Source: UBA12079 sp964608745
GTDB taxonomy: Bacteria > Patescibacteriota > Minisyncoccia > Phycocordibacterales > UBA12079
NCBI GenBank assembly: GCA_964608745.1
Contig: CAZSPC010000013.1
Location: 1 to 21,977, forward strand
Length of the DNA: 21,977 nt
Direction: 5' to 3'
Shown: in pieces, positions 5,712 through 12,230 of the stretch
Numbering within the stretch: position 1 is the first letter of the stretch
Layout: the number at the start of each line of letters is the position of its first letter
Program-made: the position numbers and the translations under genes
The notes under the pieces: model-generated
Told to the model about the DNA's origin: nothing
Databases searched by the model: none
Seen by the model: only the letters and a program-made list of their open reading frames with translations

Positions 5712-7661
5712 ATGAAAGATATCAAAAAACTAGAAAAATTCATAAAAGGCAAAAAGAAAAAATCGACAAAAAAGGGAAAAAAGAAAGCCAATAAAAACAA
5801 AAAACAATCTGTGTCGACTCAGTTTTTTAATAATTTCTTTACTACCTTGTTGATTTTTGCAATTATTTTAACCGCATACTCTTTTATTCAAGAAAAGAAA
5901 GATCCGATCGAAGAAATGACAATGTCTGAATTGGTTGCTGGTATTAAAAAGGGTGAGATTAAGGAAATTAAAATAGAAGGAGAGGAATTGAAAATAAAAC
6001 TTTCTAATGATTCTGAAAAAAAGGCGAAAAAAGAAGTTGAAACTTCTTTGTCTGAAACACTGGTTAATTATGGCGTAACTGCGGAAGAATTGAATACGGT
6101 AGCCATTACTGTTGCTAAGCCAACAGGGGTTGGATATTGGTTTTTGATGGCGTCGCCATTTTTAATACCAATTCTGTTTATCGTGTTGTTTTTCTGGTTG
6201 ATGGGTCGGCAAGTTAGAGGCGCTGGAATGCAAGCATTTAGTTTCGGGCAATCAAAAGCACGATTTATTGATCCAAAAGATAAAAATCAAAAAGTTACCT
6301 TCAAAGATGTGGCGGGCGTTAAAGAAGCCAAGGAAGAATTGGCCGAGATTGTAGACTTTCTAAAAAGTCCTAAAAAGTTTTTAAATATTGGTGCTCAAAT
6401 TCCAAAAGGAGTAATGCTTATGGGACAACCTGGTACAGGAAAAACTCTATTAGCTAGGGCTGTGGCTGGTGAAGCGGGTGTGCCATTTTTCTCGATTTCA
6501 GGATCTGAATTTGTTGAAATGTTTGTTGGTGTAGGAGCTTCACGAGTTCGAGACTTGTTTAAAAACGCTAAGAAAACTGCTCCGGCAATTATTTTTATTG
6601 ACGAGATTGATGCAATTGGACGAGTAAGGGGTGGAGGTATGGGTGGCGGAAATGATGAGAGAGAGCAAACCTTGAATCAGATTTTGGTAGAAATGGATGG
6701 TTTTGAGCCGAACGAAAAAGTAATTGTTGTAGCGGCAACAAACAGACCTGATGTGCTTGATCCGGCACTTTTGCGAACCGGTCGTTTTGACAGAAGGGTG
6801 GTGGTTGATTTACCTGATCGAGAAGATAGAGAAGAAATCTTAAAAATTCATGCTCGCAAAAAACCTTTTGCCGAGGATGTTGACCTAAGAGTTATTGCTG
6901 AAAGAACCCCTGGATTTTCTGGTGCTGATTTGTATTCTTTGATGAACGAGGGAGCGATTCTTGCTGCGAGGGAAAACAGGAAAAAAGTTTCTCAGTATGA
7001 TTTTATTCGGGCGATTGAAAAGGTAATGCTAGGACCAGAAAGAAAAAGTCATATTCTTTCTAAAAAAGAAAAAGAAATTACTGCATATCATGAAGTGGGG
7101 CATGCTTTGGTAGCATCAATTTTGAAACACTCTGATCCGGTACACAAAGTTTCAATTATTTCACGAGGACGAGCGGCAGGATACACTTTGAAACTTCCTC
7201 TTGTTGAAAGAAAATTGCAATCTAAAAAAGAATTCTTAGATGATATTGCGGTTTCTCTTGGTGGGTATGTGGTTGAAAAAATAATTTTTGATGATCTGAC
7301 TACTGGACCATCAAACGATTTGCAAGTGGCGACTGGTTTGGCTCGGTCTATGGTAACTAAATACGGAATGTCTGATGAAATAGGCCCTGTTGCTTTGGAG
7401 GAAAATGGAGGTCAAATATCTTTTATAGGTCAAGGAATTTCTAAAAAAGAGCATTCTGAAAAAACTGCTTTTACAGTTGATATGGAGGTTTCTAGAATCA
7501 TTGATGATGCAATCCAAAAGGTAAAAAATATTTTAGTTACTCATCGGGTTGCCTTGGAAAACATAACCAAAAGACTTATTGAAGCTGAAACTCTTGAAAG
7601 AAAAGAGTTTGAGGATTTGTTGATTGCAAACGGAATTACTCCGAAGAAACTTGATAAATAA
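5712..7661 (+). CDS. ftsH: ATP-dependent zinc metalloprotease FtsH
   Basis: FtsH is a membrane-bound AAA+ hexamer that unfolds and degrades membrane and ssrA-tagged proteins. In order it has a very basic N-terminus (1-32, mostly Lys), TM1 at ~41-58, an extracytoplasmic domain ~60-140, and TM2 at ~142-165. The AAA module follows with Walker A GQPGTGKT (238-245), pore segment FVGVG (271-275), Walker B IIFIDEID (293-300) and the second region of homology around ATNRPDVLDPALLRTGRFDRR. The protease has HEVGH (460-464) and the third zinc ligand D536 in GPSNDLQ. Most FtsH proteins have HEAGH; Val for Ala is a mild change. Length (649 aa) is normal. The C-terminal tail is short. It is transcribed divergently from smpB, next to tmRNA, which suits its role in degrading tagged proteins. 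Confidence 0.98.
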   Translation: MKDIKKLEKFIKGKKKKSTKKGKKKANKNKKQSVSTQFFNNFFTTLLIFAIILTAYSFIQEKKDPIEEMTMSELVAGIKKGEIKEIKIEGEELKIKLSNDSEKKAKKEVETSLSETLVNYGVTAEELNTVAITVAKPTGVGYWFLMASPFLIPILFIVLFFWLMGRQVRGAGMQAFSFGQSKARFIDPKDKNQKVTFKDVAGVKEAKEELAEIVDFLKSPKKFLNIGAQIPKGVMLMGQPGTGKTLLARAVAGEAGVPFFSISGSEFVEMFVGVGASRVRDLFKNAKKTAPAIIFIDEIDAIGRVRGGGMGGGNDEREQTLNQILVEMDGFEPNEKVIVVAATNRPDVLDPALLRTGRFDRRVVVDLPDREDREEILKIHARKKPFAEDVDLRVIAERTPGFSGADLYSLMNEGAILAARENRKKVSQYDFIRAIEKVMLGPERKSHILSKKEKEITAYHEVGHALVASILKHSDPVHKVSIISRGRAAGYTLKLPLVERKLQSKKEFLDDIAVSLGGYVVEKIIFDDLTTGPSNDLQVATGLARSMVTKYGMSDEIGPVALEENGGQISFIGQGISKKEHSEKTAFTVDMEVSRIIDDAIQKVKNILVTHRVALENITKRLIEAETLERKEFEDLLIANGITPKKLDK

Positions 7662-7694
7662 AGGGATGTAAATCAAGCAAAAAATCATAAAAAT

Positions 7695-7790
7695 TTAAAA
7701 GGCTCATCAATGAGCCTTTTAAACTGCTCAATAGAGCCATTATTTTTTATTGAAAAATTCAACGGCTCATATTGTGAGCCGTTGAATTTT
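7695..7790. repeat. Composite hairpin element, copy 1 (probable terminator of ftsH)
   Basis: It holds two hairpins with a linker. Hairpin one is TTAAAAGGCTCAT / ATGAGCCTTTTAA (7695-7707 and 7710-7722). The linker contains GCTCAATAGAGCCAT. The last hairpin is AAAATTCAACGGCTCA / TGAGCCGTTGAATTTT (7754-7769 and 7775-7790). The same layout and nearly the same last hairpin recur at 11537-11655. The A/T flanks make both hairpins plausible bidirectional terminators after ftsH. Confidence 0.8.
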
Positions 7791-7812
7791 ATGGCCATGA
7801 ACATGTTATAAT
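7782..7812 (+). promoter_or_regulatory. Promoter of the phospholipase-like gene
   Basis: TATAAT at 7807-7812 lies 9 nt before the ATG at 7822. A weak -35 candidate TTGAAT (7782-7787) has a long 19 bp spacer and falls inside the end of the preceding hairpin element. Confidence 0.5.
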
Positions 7813-7821
7813 ATTTCAAAT

Positions 7822-8259
7822 ATGAGAAAAGTATTTTTAGATTTGTTAATGGTCTCTATTATTCTTTCCCTAATTGGTTGGGATAGAACTTATGTTCCAG
7901 AAAATCTTGAAGAGCTAAGAAAACAAGCTATTGCCAGAAGTCAGGTCAAAGAACTACCACCACAAGAATTTAATACTGACGGTTGTTCTTTGTGGCCTCA
8001 GGCAATTTTTGGTATTTCTTGGGAGGAAGTTTGTGTTGAGCATGATATGGAATATTGGGTAGGAGGCACAGAAGACGAGAGATTGCGGGCTGATTTGGAA
8101 TTGCGTGATAGAGTAAATGAAAAATTCCCTGGAATGGGTGATATCATGTTTTGGGGTATTCGGGCGGGTGGTCGAAGCTTGTCATCGTTGGTTCCTTGGC
8201 CTTGGGGCTGGGGGTACGGTTGGAATAATAAAATTTCTACAACAACGGTTAGTGAATAA
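7822..8259 (+). CDS. Phospholipase A2-like protein with N-terminal membrane anchor
   Basis: This 145-residue protein has a hydrophobic N-terminal segment (about 5-19) that should act as a signal anchor; no lipobox Cys is present. The centre reads FNTDGCSLWP followed by VCVEHDMEYWVGGTEDERLRADLELRD. This resembles the bacterial phospholipase A2-like family, where the His-Asp pair (H74, D75) is the catalytic dyad and nearby Cys (C55, C71) can form a disulfide. The C-terminus is rich in Trp, Gly and Pro (VPWPWGWGYGWNN), perhaps for membrane contact. It may act on lipids at the cell surface, but enzymatic activity is inferred from the motif only, and many relatives are uncharacterised. The next gene starts 6 nt downstream, so they form an operon. 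TATAAT sits 9 nt before the start. Confidence 0.65.
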   Translation: MRKVFLDLLMVSIILSLIGWDRTYVPENLEELRKQAIARSQVKELPPQEFNTDGCSLWPQAIFGISWEEVCVEHDMEYWVGGTEDERLRADLELRDRVNEKFPGMGDIMFWGIRAGGRSLSSLVPWPWGWGYGWNNKISTTTVSE

Positions 8260-8265
8260 GGTTTT

Positions 8266-8592
8266 ATGAAAACTTTAAAATTTAGAAAAAAATTAAGTGA
8301 ATTAATTTTAGCCAATGACAAAGATTCAACTTGGCGTTTGTTTGATGATAAAGATTTATCTGTTGGTGACGAGATATCTTTTCTGGTTTGGGAAACTAGT
8401 GAGGAGTTTGCAAAAGTTAAAATTATTGATACAAAAGAAACAACTTTTGGAAATCTTACAGATGAGGATTGGGATGGGCATGAAAAATATGATTCAGAAG
8501 AAGAAATGTATGAGACATTTTCTGAATATTACGACCGAGAGGTTGATGGTGGTAGTCCGGTGAAAATAATAAAATTTGAGTTGATTAAATAA
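8266..8592 (+). CDS. ASCH (PUA-like) domain protein
   Basis: This 108-residue soluble acidic protein resembles small ASCH-domain proteins. The start LKFRKKLSELILANDKDSTWRLFDDKDLSVGDEI is the typical beta-hairpin and the 'K.STWR' lid of ASCH proteins. It is followed by a FAKVKIIDTKE strand, LTDEDWDGHEKY, and a closing strand PVKIIKFELI. ASCH domains are related to PUA domains and probably bind RNA or nucleotides; some cleave modified nucleosides. It is co-transcribed with the phospholipase-like gene, which gives no clear functional hint. An overlapping +1 frame open from 8315 to 8563 is a shadow. Confidence is high for the gene and fair for the domain. Confidence 0.75.
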   Translation: MKTLKFRKKLSELILANDKDSTWRLFDDKDLSVGDEISFLVWETSEEFAKVKIIDTKETTFGNLTDEDWDGHEKYDSEEEMYETFSEYYDREVDGGSPVKIIKFELIK

Positions 8593-8622
8593 CCGTTTTG
8601 ATATAAAGTTTTACTATCAAAT

Positions 8623-8697
8623 GCGTGCGTAGCTCAGTCTGGTAGTAGCGCGAAGCTTATACCTTCGTGGTCGTAGGTTCAAATCCTACCGCACGCA
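8623..8697 (+). tRNA. tRNA-Ile with anticodon UAU
   Basis: The acceptor stem is GCGTGCG / CGCACGC (7 bp) and the discriminator is A; CCA is not encoded (CAA follows). The D arm is GCTC / TAGC with a 13-22 mismatch and a 10-nt loop. The anticodon stem is CGAAG / CTTCG with loop CTTATAC, giving anticodon TAT. The variable loop is TGGTC and the T arm is GTAGG TTCAAAT CCTAC. Anticodon UAU reads the Ile codon AUA. Most bacteria instead use a CAU tRNA modified by TilS. Confidence 0.88.
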
Positions 8698-8706
8698 CAA
8701 AATGCC

Positions 8707-8733
8707 AAAACCAGAGCGTTTAGCTTTGGTTTT
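8707..8733 (+). terminator. Intrinsic terminator of tRNA-Ile
   Basis: AAAACCAGAGC pairs with GCTTTGGTTTT over 11 bp (one G·U) with loop GTTTA, followed by a T-rich stretch. It starts 10 nt after the tRNA. Confidence 0.8.
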
Positions 8734-8800
8734 GTTGCTTTTATTCTTTAAAAATGTTTTACTAATTTATAGATAGCGAGTTCTTGTTCAGCTTTAAAAA

Positions 8801-8806
8801 AGGAGG
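8801..8806 (+). promoter_or_regulatory. Strong Shine-Dalgarno site AGGAGG
   Basis: AGGAGG lies 5 nt before the ATG at 8812 and only 2 nt before the in-frame TTG at 8809, so it selects the ATG. Strong sites like this are rare in the window; the other is at 12131-12135 on the minus strand. Confidence 0.85.
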
Positions 8807-8811
8807 TTTTG

Positions 8812-9069
8812 ATGAGTGATAATCAATTAAAAAAATCGGATGTTAACTTTGCTGTTTTAACTTGTGGAGAACGGGGTTCTCGGATAACCGTAGCTCTTCC
8901 TTCTAAAAAGTTTAATAAAAACATACAGGAAGGAGTGATGTGTTTTAAAGCTAGCCAGGTTGAGACGAGGCTTTTATCTCAAGAAACAGATGCGGAGGAT
9001 CTTTTAATGATTGTTGATTATGGTTTTGATAAGCATATTCTCGCGTTCCCTGAGTGGGCAGATAATTAG
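8812..9069 (+). CDS. Small protein of unknown function
   Basis: I do not recognise this 85-residue soluble protein. It begins SDNQLKKSDVNFAVLTCGER, continues with a probable beta strand SRITVALPSKK and ends with an acidic, aromatic tail (LAFPEWADN). No signal peptide, membrane helix or known motif is visible; the single-domain size and alternating strands suggest a small alpha/beta fold. The start is set by a very strong AGGAGG. That contrasts with the many leaderless-looking genes nearby and suggests high expression. It lies alone between tRNA-Ile with its terminator and a candidate structured RNA, and may share a transcript with that RNA. Confidence 0.75.
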   Translation: MSDNQLKKSDVNFAVLTCGERGSRITVALPSKKFNKNIQEGVMCFKASQVETRLLSQETDAEDLLMIVDYGFDKHILAFPEWADN

Positions 9070-9089
9070 AATACTTTTTAAATTTGTTC

Positions 9090-9192
9090 GAAGGTTTTGC
9101 CAAAACTGAGGGATAGTGGGGAAGTAACCCTTCCGACGGGATCCGTCCCGCTGGTAAAACCAATATCGGAGAAAGTACCCTGCAAAGCCTTC
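9090..9192 (+). ncRNA. Candidate structured non-coding RNA of unknown class
   Basis: This stretch is clearly richer in G+C than its surroundings. GAAGGTTTTGC (9090-9100) pairs with GCAAAGCCTTC (9182-9192) in an 11 bp closing stem with one G·U, and a T run follows at once, as in an intrinsic terminator. Inside, AGGG (9109-9112) can pair with CCCT (9178-9181). Three hairpins follow: GGAAG/CTTCC (9120-9134), CGGGA-TCCG-TCCCG (9137-9150) and TGGT/ACCA (9152-9162). It lacks the SRP RNA GGAAGGAAGC core and the RNase P and tRNA signatures. No long + strand frame runs through it. It may be a 6S-like or lineage-specific RNA. From 9199 to 9380 I see nothing definite. Confidence 0.55.
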
Positions 9193-9380
9193 TTTTTGTT
9201 TTTGGAATAATTGAATAATTCTAATTATATTAAATCTGGTATATATCGTGCGAGTAAATTTTTTAAAAATTGGATGAAGTTCGGTTTTAATTTGATGAGA
9301 ATTGAGAAAGGCGTATTGTAATTACGGCGACCGAAATTCTTGTTGAATTAAAATCTAAATTCGCCAATTTTGAGAAAATT

Positions 9381-11516
9381 TTACTCAAAATGAACCTCCA
9401 ACCCCCCTAATCGTTTTGCGATTAGGGGGTGTTTTTTTAGTCCAGAATCTTTTTCGATTATATTAACAGCTTCGTTTCGTGCTGCTTCTACCATCTTAAT
9501 ATTTTTAATTGCTTCCATACCAATATCGGAAATACCCCATTGTTTTTTACCAGATAATTCACCAGCCCCCCGCAACATTAAATCTTTCTCTGCAAGTTCA
9601 AATCCATTCTTGGCAGTTTGCAATGCCTTTAATCTTTCTAGGGTTTGCTCTGTTTTGGTGTCACTAAAAATAAAACAATAAGCTTGGTGATTACTTCTGA
9701 TTACCCGCCCTCTTAATTGATGGAGTTGGGCTAGACCAAATCTCTCAGCACCTTCAATAATTATCATTGTTGCGTTAGGAACATTCACCCCAACTTCAAC
9801 CACAGAAGTTGCAACCAAAATGTCGGTTTCTTTGTCTTCAAAATCTTTCATCACAGTTTCTTTTTCAGTAGGCTTCATCTTGCTGTGAAGAATGTCAATT
9901 TCATATTCAGGGAAAACTTCCTCTTTCAATCTTTTTGCCTCAGCTTTCACAGATTTTACTCGCAAAGCACCTGCTTTGTCTGGGTCGGGTTCGTCGATGC
10001 GAGGGCAAATAACATAAAGCTGTCGGCCTTCTTCCAACTTTTTCTTTATGTCGGAGTAAGTTTGATCTCTTTTCTCGGGCGTAACTATTTCGGTGATAAT
10101 TGGTTTTCTTCCGGTTGGCATTTGATCGAGCAGGGTTAAATCTAAATCGCCGTAAATTGTAAGGGCGAGTGTACGAGGAATAGGGGTTGCGGTCATAGAT
10201 AGCAGGTGAGGCATTATCTTATCTTTTTTTGTAATTTTTTGGCGTTGCTTTGTTCCGAATTTATGTTGCTCGTCTACAATTACATAGGCTAAATTTTTAA
10301 ACTTAACTGTTTTTTGTATTAAAGAATGAGTTCCTATTAAAATGGGTGTTTCACCATTGGCGACCCATTTTAAAAGTTGAGCACGAGAGATATTAGTCCA
10401 TTTTTCAGAATTGATTTTGGAAGGAAATTTTTTACAACCACTTGATGTGATTAGACCAATATTCATATTGAAATTAGAAAAATATTCAATGAAAGATTCA
10501 AAATGTTGTTTGGCTAGAATCTCTGTTGGTGCCATATAAGCAACTTGTAAATTACCAACATTTTGACCGGCTGGTTTTGACGAACAAATTGCATAAGCGG
10601 TTGTTGTGGCAACAGCGGTTTTTCCTGACCCGACATCACCTTCGAGTAATCGGGACATGGCATAATCTTTTCCAAAATCTTTTAAAATTTGTTTGACTGA
10701 TTTTTTTTGAGAATCGGTTAATTTGAACGGGTATGTTTTGGTTAAAGGTCTGGTGTCTTTGATTGTTTTTTTAATTTGGAAAGAAGGTTGCTCTTGATAG
10801 TCTTTTCGTTGTCGCTGTCTTAAAAGCTGAATAAAAAATATTTCTTCAAAAGCGAATCTTTTGCGGGCAGAAATTGTGTCCGATTCTTTTTTAGGAAAAT
10901 GAGCCCACACCAAAGCAGTTTTCAAAGAGGGAAGATTGTATTTTTTTAAAATCTTGCCTGGAATAGGGTCTTTGAGTTCATCGAAAAGTTCGGAGCTTAG
11001 AATTTTTTCAATACTATGATAAATCCACTGAGAAGAAACACCCTTACTTTCGGGGTAAATAGGAAAAATTGAGTTGTCATCATTGTTCTCAAACAAACCT
11101 TCGGGAATGCTCTCGGTAATTTCATATTCTGGATTGGCTAAATATGGTTTTCCGTTCCTTTCTGAAACTGTACCGGTGAATTTTGCATAACTCCCTACGG
11201 GTAACATCTTGGCAATATATGGTTGTCGAAACCAAATAATAGGCAGAACACCTTCGTTGTCTTCAATCGTTGCTTCTGCCATTGGAATTTTTTTGTAGTA
11301 AGCCTTAGTTGCTTTAATTCTTCTTACTTTGGCATACATAATTACCCGATCACCTTTTTTAACCGATTTTGTTCCTTTAATTTCATCAGTGTTATTGTAA
11401 CGAAAGGGGAAATAGTAAAGTAAGTCTTGAATTGTTTCTAATCCAAGTTTTTTGAGTGCTTTTTTACGTGGTTCTGTTATCCGAAATTGTTTTTCTAGGG
11501 GGGTGTTTAGTTGCAT
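9381..11516 (-). CDS. recG: ATP-dependent DNA helicase RecG
   Basis: RecG remodels stalled replication forks and branches Holliday junctions. The 711-residue protein has an N-terminal wedge/OB domain (~50-135, with RVIMYAKVRRIK and YAKFTGTVSERNGKPYL). The SF2 helicase core has Walker A GDVGSGKT (293-300), APTEILAKQH, DEQH (415-418), SMTATPIPRTL and VATSVVEVGVNVPNA. The C-terminal RecG-specific part includes ERFGLAQLHQLRGRV and DLMLRGAGELSGKKQWG. Motif VI reads RGRVIRSNHQAYC, where most RecG have RGRVGRG; this is unusual but the arginines are kept. Length is normal. The start at 11516 follows a TAATAT box 6 nt upstream. tRNA-Ser and a hairpin element lie upstream. Confidence 0.97.
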   Translation of the reverse strand: MQLNTPLEKQFRITEPRKKALKKLGLETIQDLLYYFPFRYNNTDEIKGTKSVKKGDRVIMYAKVRRIKATKAYYKKIPMAEATIEDNEGVLPIIWFRQPYIAKMLPVGSYAKFTGTVSERNGKPYLANPEYEITESIPEGLFENNDDNSIFPIYPESKGVSSQWIYHSIEKILSSELFDELKDPIPGKILKKYNLPSLKTALVWAHFPKKESDTISARKRFAFEEIFFIQLLRQRQRKDYQEQPSFQIKKTIKDTRPLTKTYPFKLTDSQKKSVKQILKDFGKDYAMSRLLEGDVGSGKTAVATTTAYAICSSKPAGQNVGNLQVAYMAPTEILAKQHFESFIEYFSNFNMNIGLITSSGCKKFPSKINSEKWTNISRAQLLKWVANGETPILIGTHSLIQKTVKFKNLAYVIVDEQHKFGTKQRQKITKKDKIMPHLLSMTATPIPRTLALTIYGDLDLTLLDQMPTGRKPIITEIVTPEKRDQTYSDIKKKLEEGRQLYVICPRIDEPDPDKAGALRVKSVKAEAKRLKEEVFPEYEIDILHSKMKPTEKETVMKDFEDKETDILVATSVVEVGVNVPNATMIIIEGAERFGLAQLHQLRGRVIRSNHQAYCFIFSDTKTEQTLERLKALQTAKNGFELAEKDLMLRGAGELSGKKQWGISDIGMEAIKNIKMVEAARNEAVNIIEKDSGLKKHPLIAKRLGGLEVHFE
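9403..9438 (+). terminator. Plus-strand intrinsic terminator lying inside the recG 3' coding end
   Basis: CCCCCTAATCG (9403-9413), loop TTTTG, and CGATTAGGGGG (9419-9429) form an 11 bp GC-capped hairpin, followed by TG and seven T (9432-9438). It would stop rightward transcripts from 8812 or the candidate RNA. On the minus strand the same bases encode the recG C-terminal residues HPLIAKRLGG. Confidence 0.8.
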
Positions 11517-11536
11517 TGGTATATATTAACAAAAAA

Positions 11537-11655
11537 TTCAATGGCTCACCAATGAGCCATTGAAAATCGCTCAACAAAGCCATTGGTGGGTGTCCGACAC
11601 CCACCTTTTTGGTAAAAAAATTCAACGGCTCAATATAGTGAGCCGTTGAATTTTT
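11537..11655. repeat. Composite hairpin element, copy 2 (between tRNA-Ser and recG)
   Basis: It holds three hairpins. The first is TTCAATGGCTCA / TGAGCCATTGAA (11537-11564). After a linker with GCTCAACAAAGCCATTGG comes GGTGGGTGTC / GACACCCACC (11585-11605) followed by five T. The last is AAAAATTCAACGGCTCA / TGAGCCGTTGAATTTTT (11616-11632 and 11639-11655). The first and last units and the linker match the element at 7695-7790; the middle hairpin is unique to this copy. It lies at the tRNA-Ser 3' end and would terminate it. Confidence 0.85.
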
Positions 11656-11658
11656 GAA

Positions 11659-11746
11659 TGGCGGAGGGTATGGGACTCGAACCCATAAGCGGGGTGAACC
11701 GCCACGGATTAGCAATCCGCTGCCTTACCATTCAGCACAACCCTCC
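11659..11746 (-). tRNA. tRNA-Ser with anticodon GCU
   Basis: This is a class II tRNA of 88 nt including an encoded CCA. The acceptor is GGAGGGT / ACCCTCC with discriminator G. The anticodon stem is CGGAT / ATCCG with loop TGCTA at its centre, giving anticodon GCT (Ser AGC/AGU). The long variable arm is GGCGGTTCACCCCGC-like and the T arm is ATGGG TTCGAGT CCCAT. A TATACT box on the minus strand (11786-11781) could be its -10. Confidence 0.96.
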
Positions 11747-11803
11747 ATTTGAAATTTGAATTAAATTTATTTCGATTTTGAGTATAACATTTTCCGTAAA
11801 AAT

Positions 11804-11828
11804 ACTCCACTCAAATAATGAGTGGAGT
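11804..11828 (-). terminator. Intrinsic terminator of the small basic protein gene
   Basis: ACTCCACTCA pairs with TGAGTGGAGT (10 bp, loop of 5). On the minus strand it is followed by ATTTTTAC. It lies 9 nt after the gene's stop. Confidence 0.8.
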
Positions 11829-11837
11829 GGTCTTTGT

Positions 11838-12125
11838 CTACGGTTGTGGTCTCAGAATCCCTTTGGGGAATGGTATTTTTCCGTAACCAGGAATTATTAA
11901 GAACACACGTTTTTTGTAAACTGAAAAAATATCAAAATAACCTTTTCCGTATCTGGCTATGAATTCTTCTTGTTGAATTTGTACAACCAAACCTTTTAAT
12001 TTGTTTGGGTCAGCAAAACATGCTTTACCACCTACTCTGAATAGATTTTTTTGTGGTGGAGCACTTTTTGTTACTCGTTTTGACTTGTTGGGTGTTTTTC
12101 TGATTTTTCTCAGTAAGGGCATCAT
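11838..12125 (-). CDS. Small basic protein of unknown function
   Basis: I do not recognise this 95-residue protein. Its N-terminus is strongly basic and rich in Lys, Arg, Pro and Ser (MMPLLRKIRKTPNKSKRVTK), so it may bind nucleic acid. The rest has a likely beta-rich fold with GGKACFADPNKLKGLVVQI, FIARYGKGYFDIFSVYK and VFLIIPGYGKIPFP. The frame is open to 12182, but a GGAGG at 12135-12131 sits 5 nt before the ATG at 12125 and fixes the start; a second ATG follows directly. It is transcribed divergently from the diguanylate cyclase and has its own terminator. High expression is likely from the strong ribosome site. Confidence 0.7.
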   Translation of the reverse strand: MMPLLRKIRKTPNKSKRVTKSAPPQKNLFRVGGKACFADPNKLKGLVVQIQQEEFIARYGKGYFDIFSVYKKRVFLIIPGYGKIPFPKGILRPQP

Positions 12126-12192
12126 GAAAACCTCCATTTTTCTATGATTTCTTAGTTCAAAAATTCTATTTCCATCAAACAAGATAAACTAA

Positions 12193-12222
12193 TTGGATTA
12201 TTTTGTCAAATTATTTTATACT
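12193..12222 (+). promoter_or_regulatory. Promoter of the diguanylate cyclase gene
   Basis: The -35 candidate TTGGAT (12193-12198) has an 18 bp spacer to TATACT (12217-12222), which is 8 nt before the ATG at 12231. This predicts a leaderless transcript. Confidence 0.6.
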
Positions 12223-12230
12223 TTAACCTA

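Noticed and set aside
5666..5800. N-terminal extension of the smpB reading frame by 45 residues
   Set aside because: It runs antisense through the Lys-rich start of ftsH, giving a Phe-rich artefact. The ATG at 5665 matches the normal SmpB start and has its own -10 box.
7998..8321. Minus-strand open frame of 107 codons
   Set aside because: It is a shadow of the phospholipase-like gene, which has a clear promoter and a family match on the + strand.
9090..9192. Bacterial SRP RNA (4.5S)
   Set aside because: The size and closing stem fit, but the conserved GGAAGGAAGC-type apical core is missing.
11464..11715. Minus-strand open frame of 83 codons
   Set aside because: It crosses the tRNA-Ser gene, the hairpin element and the recG start; it is not a gene.
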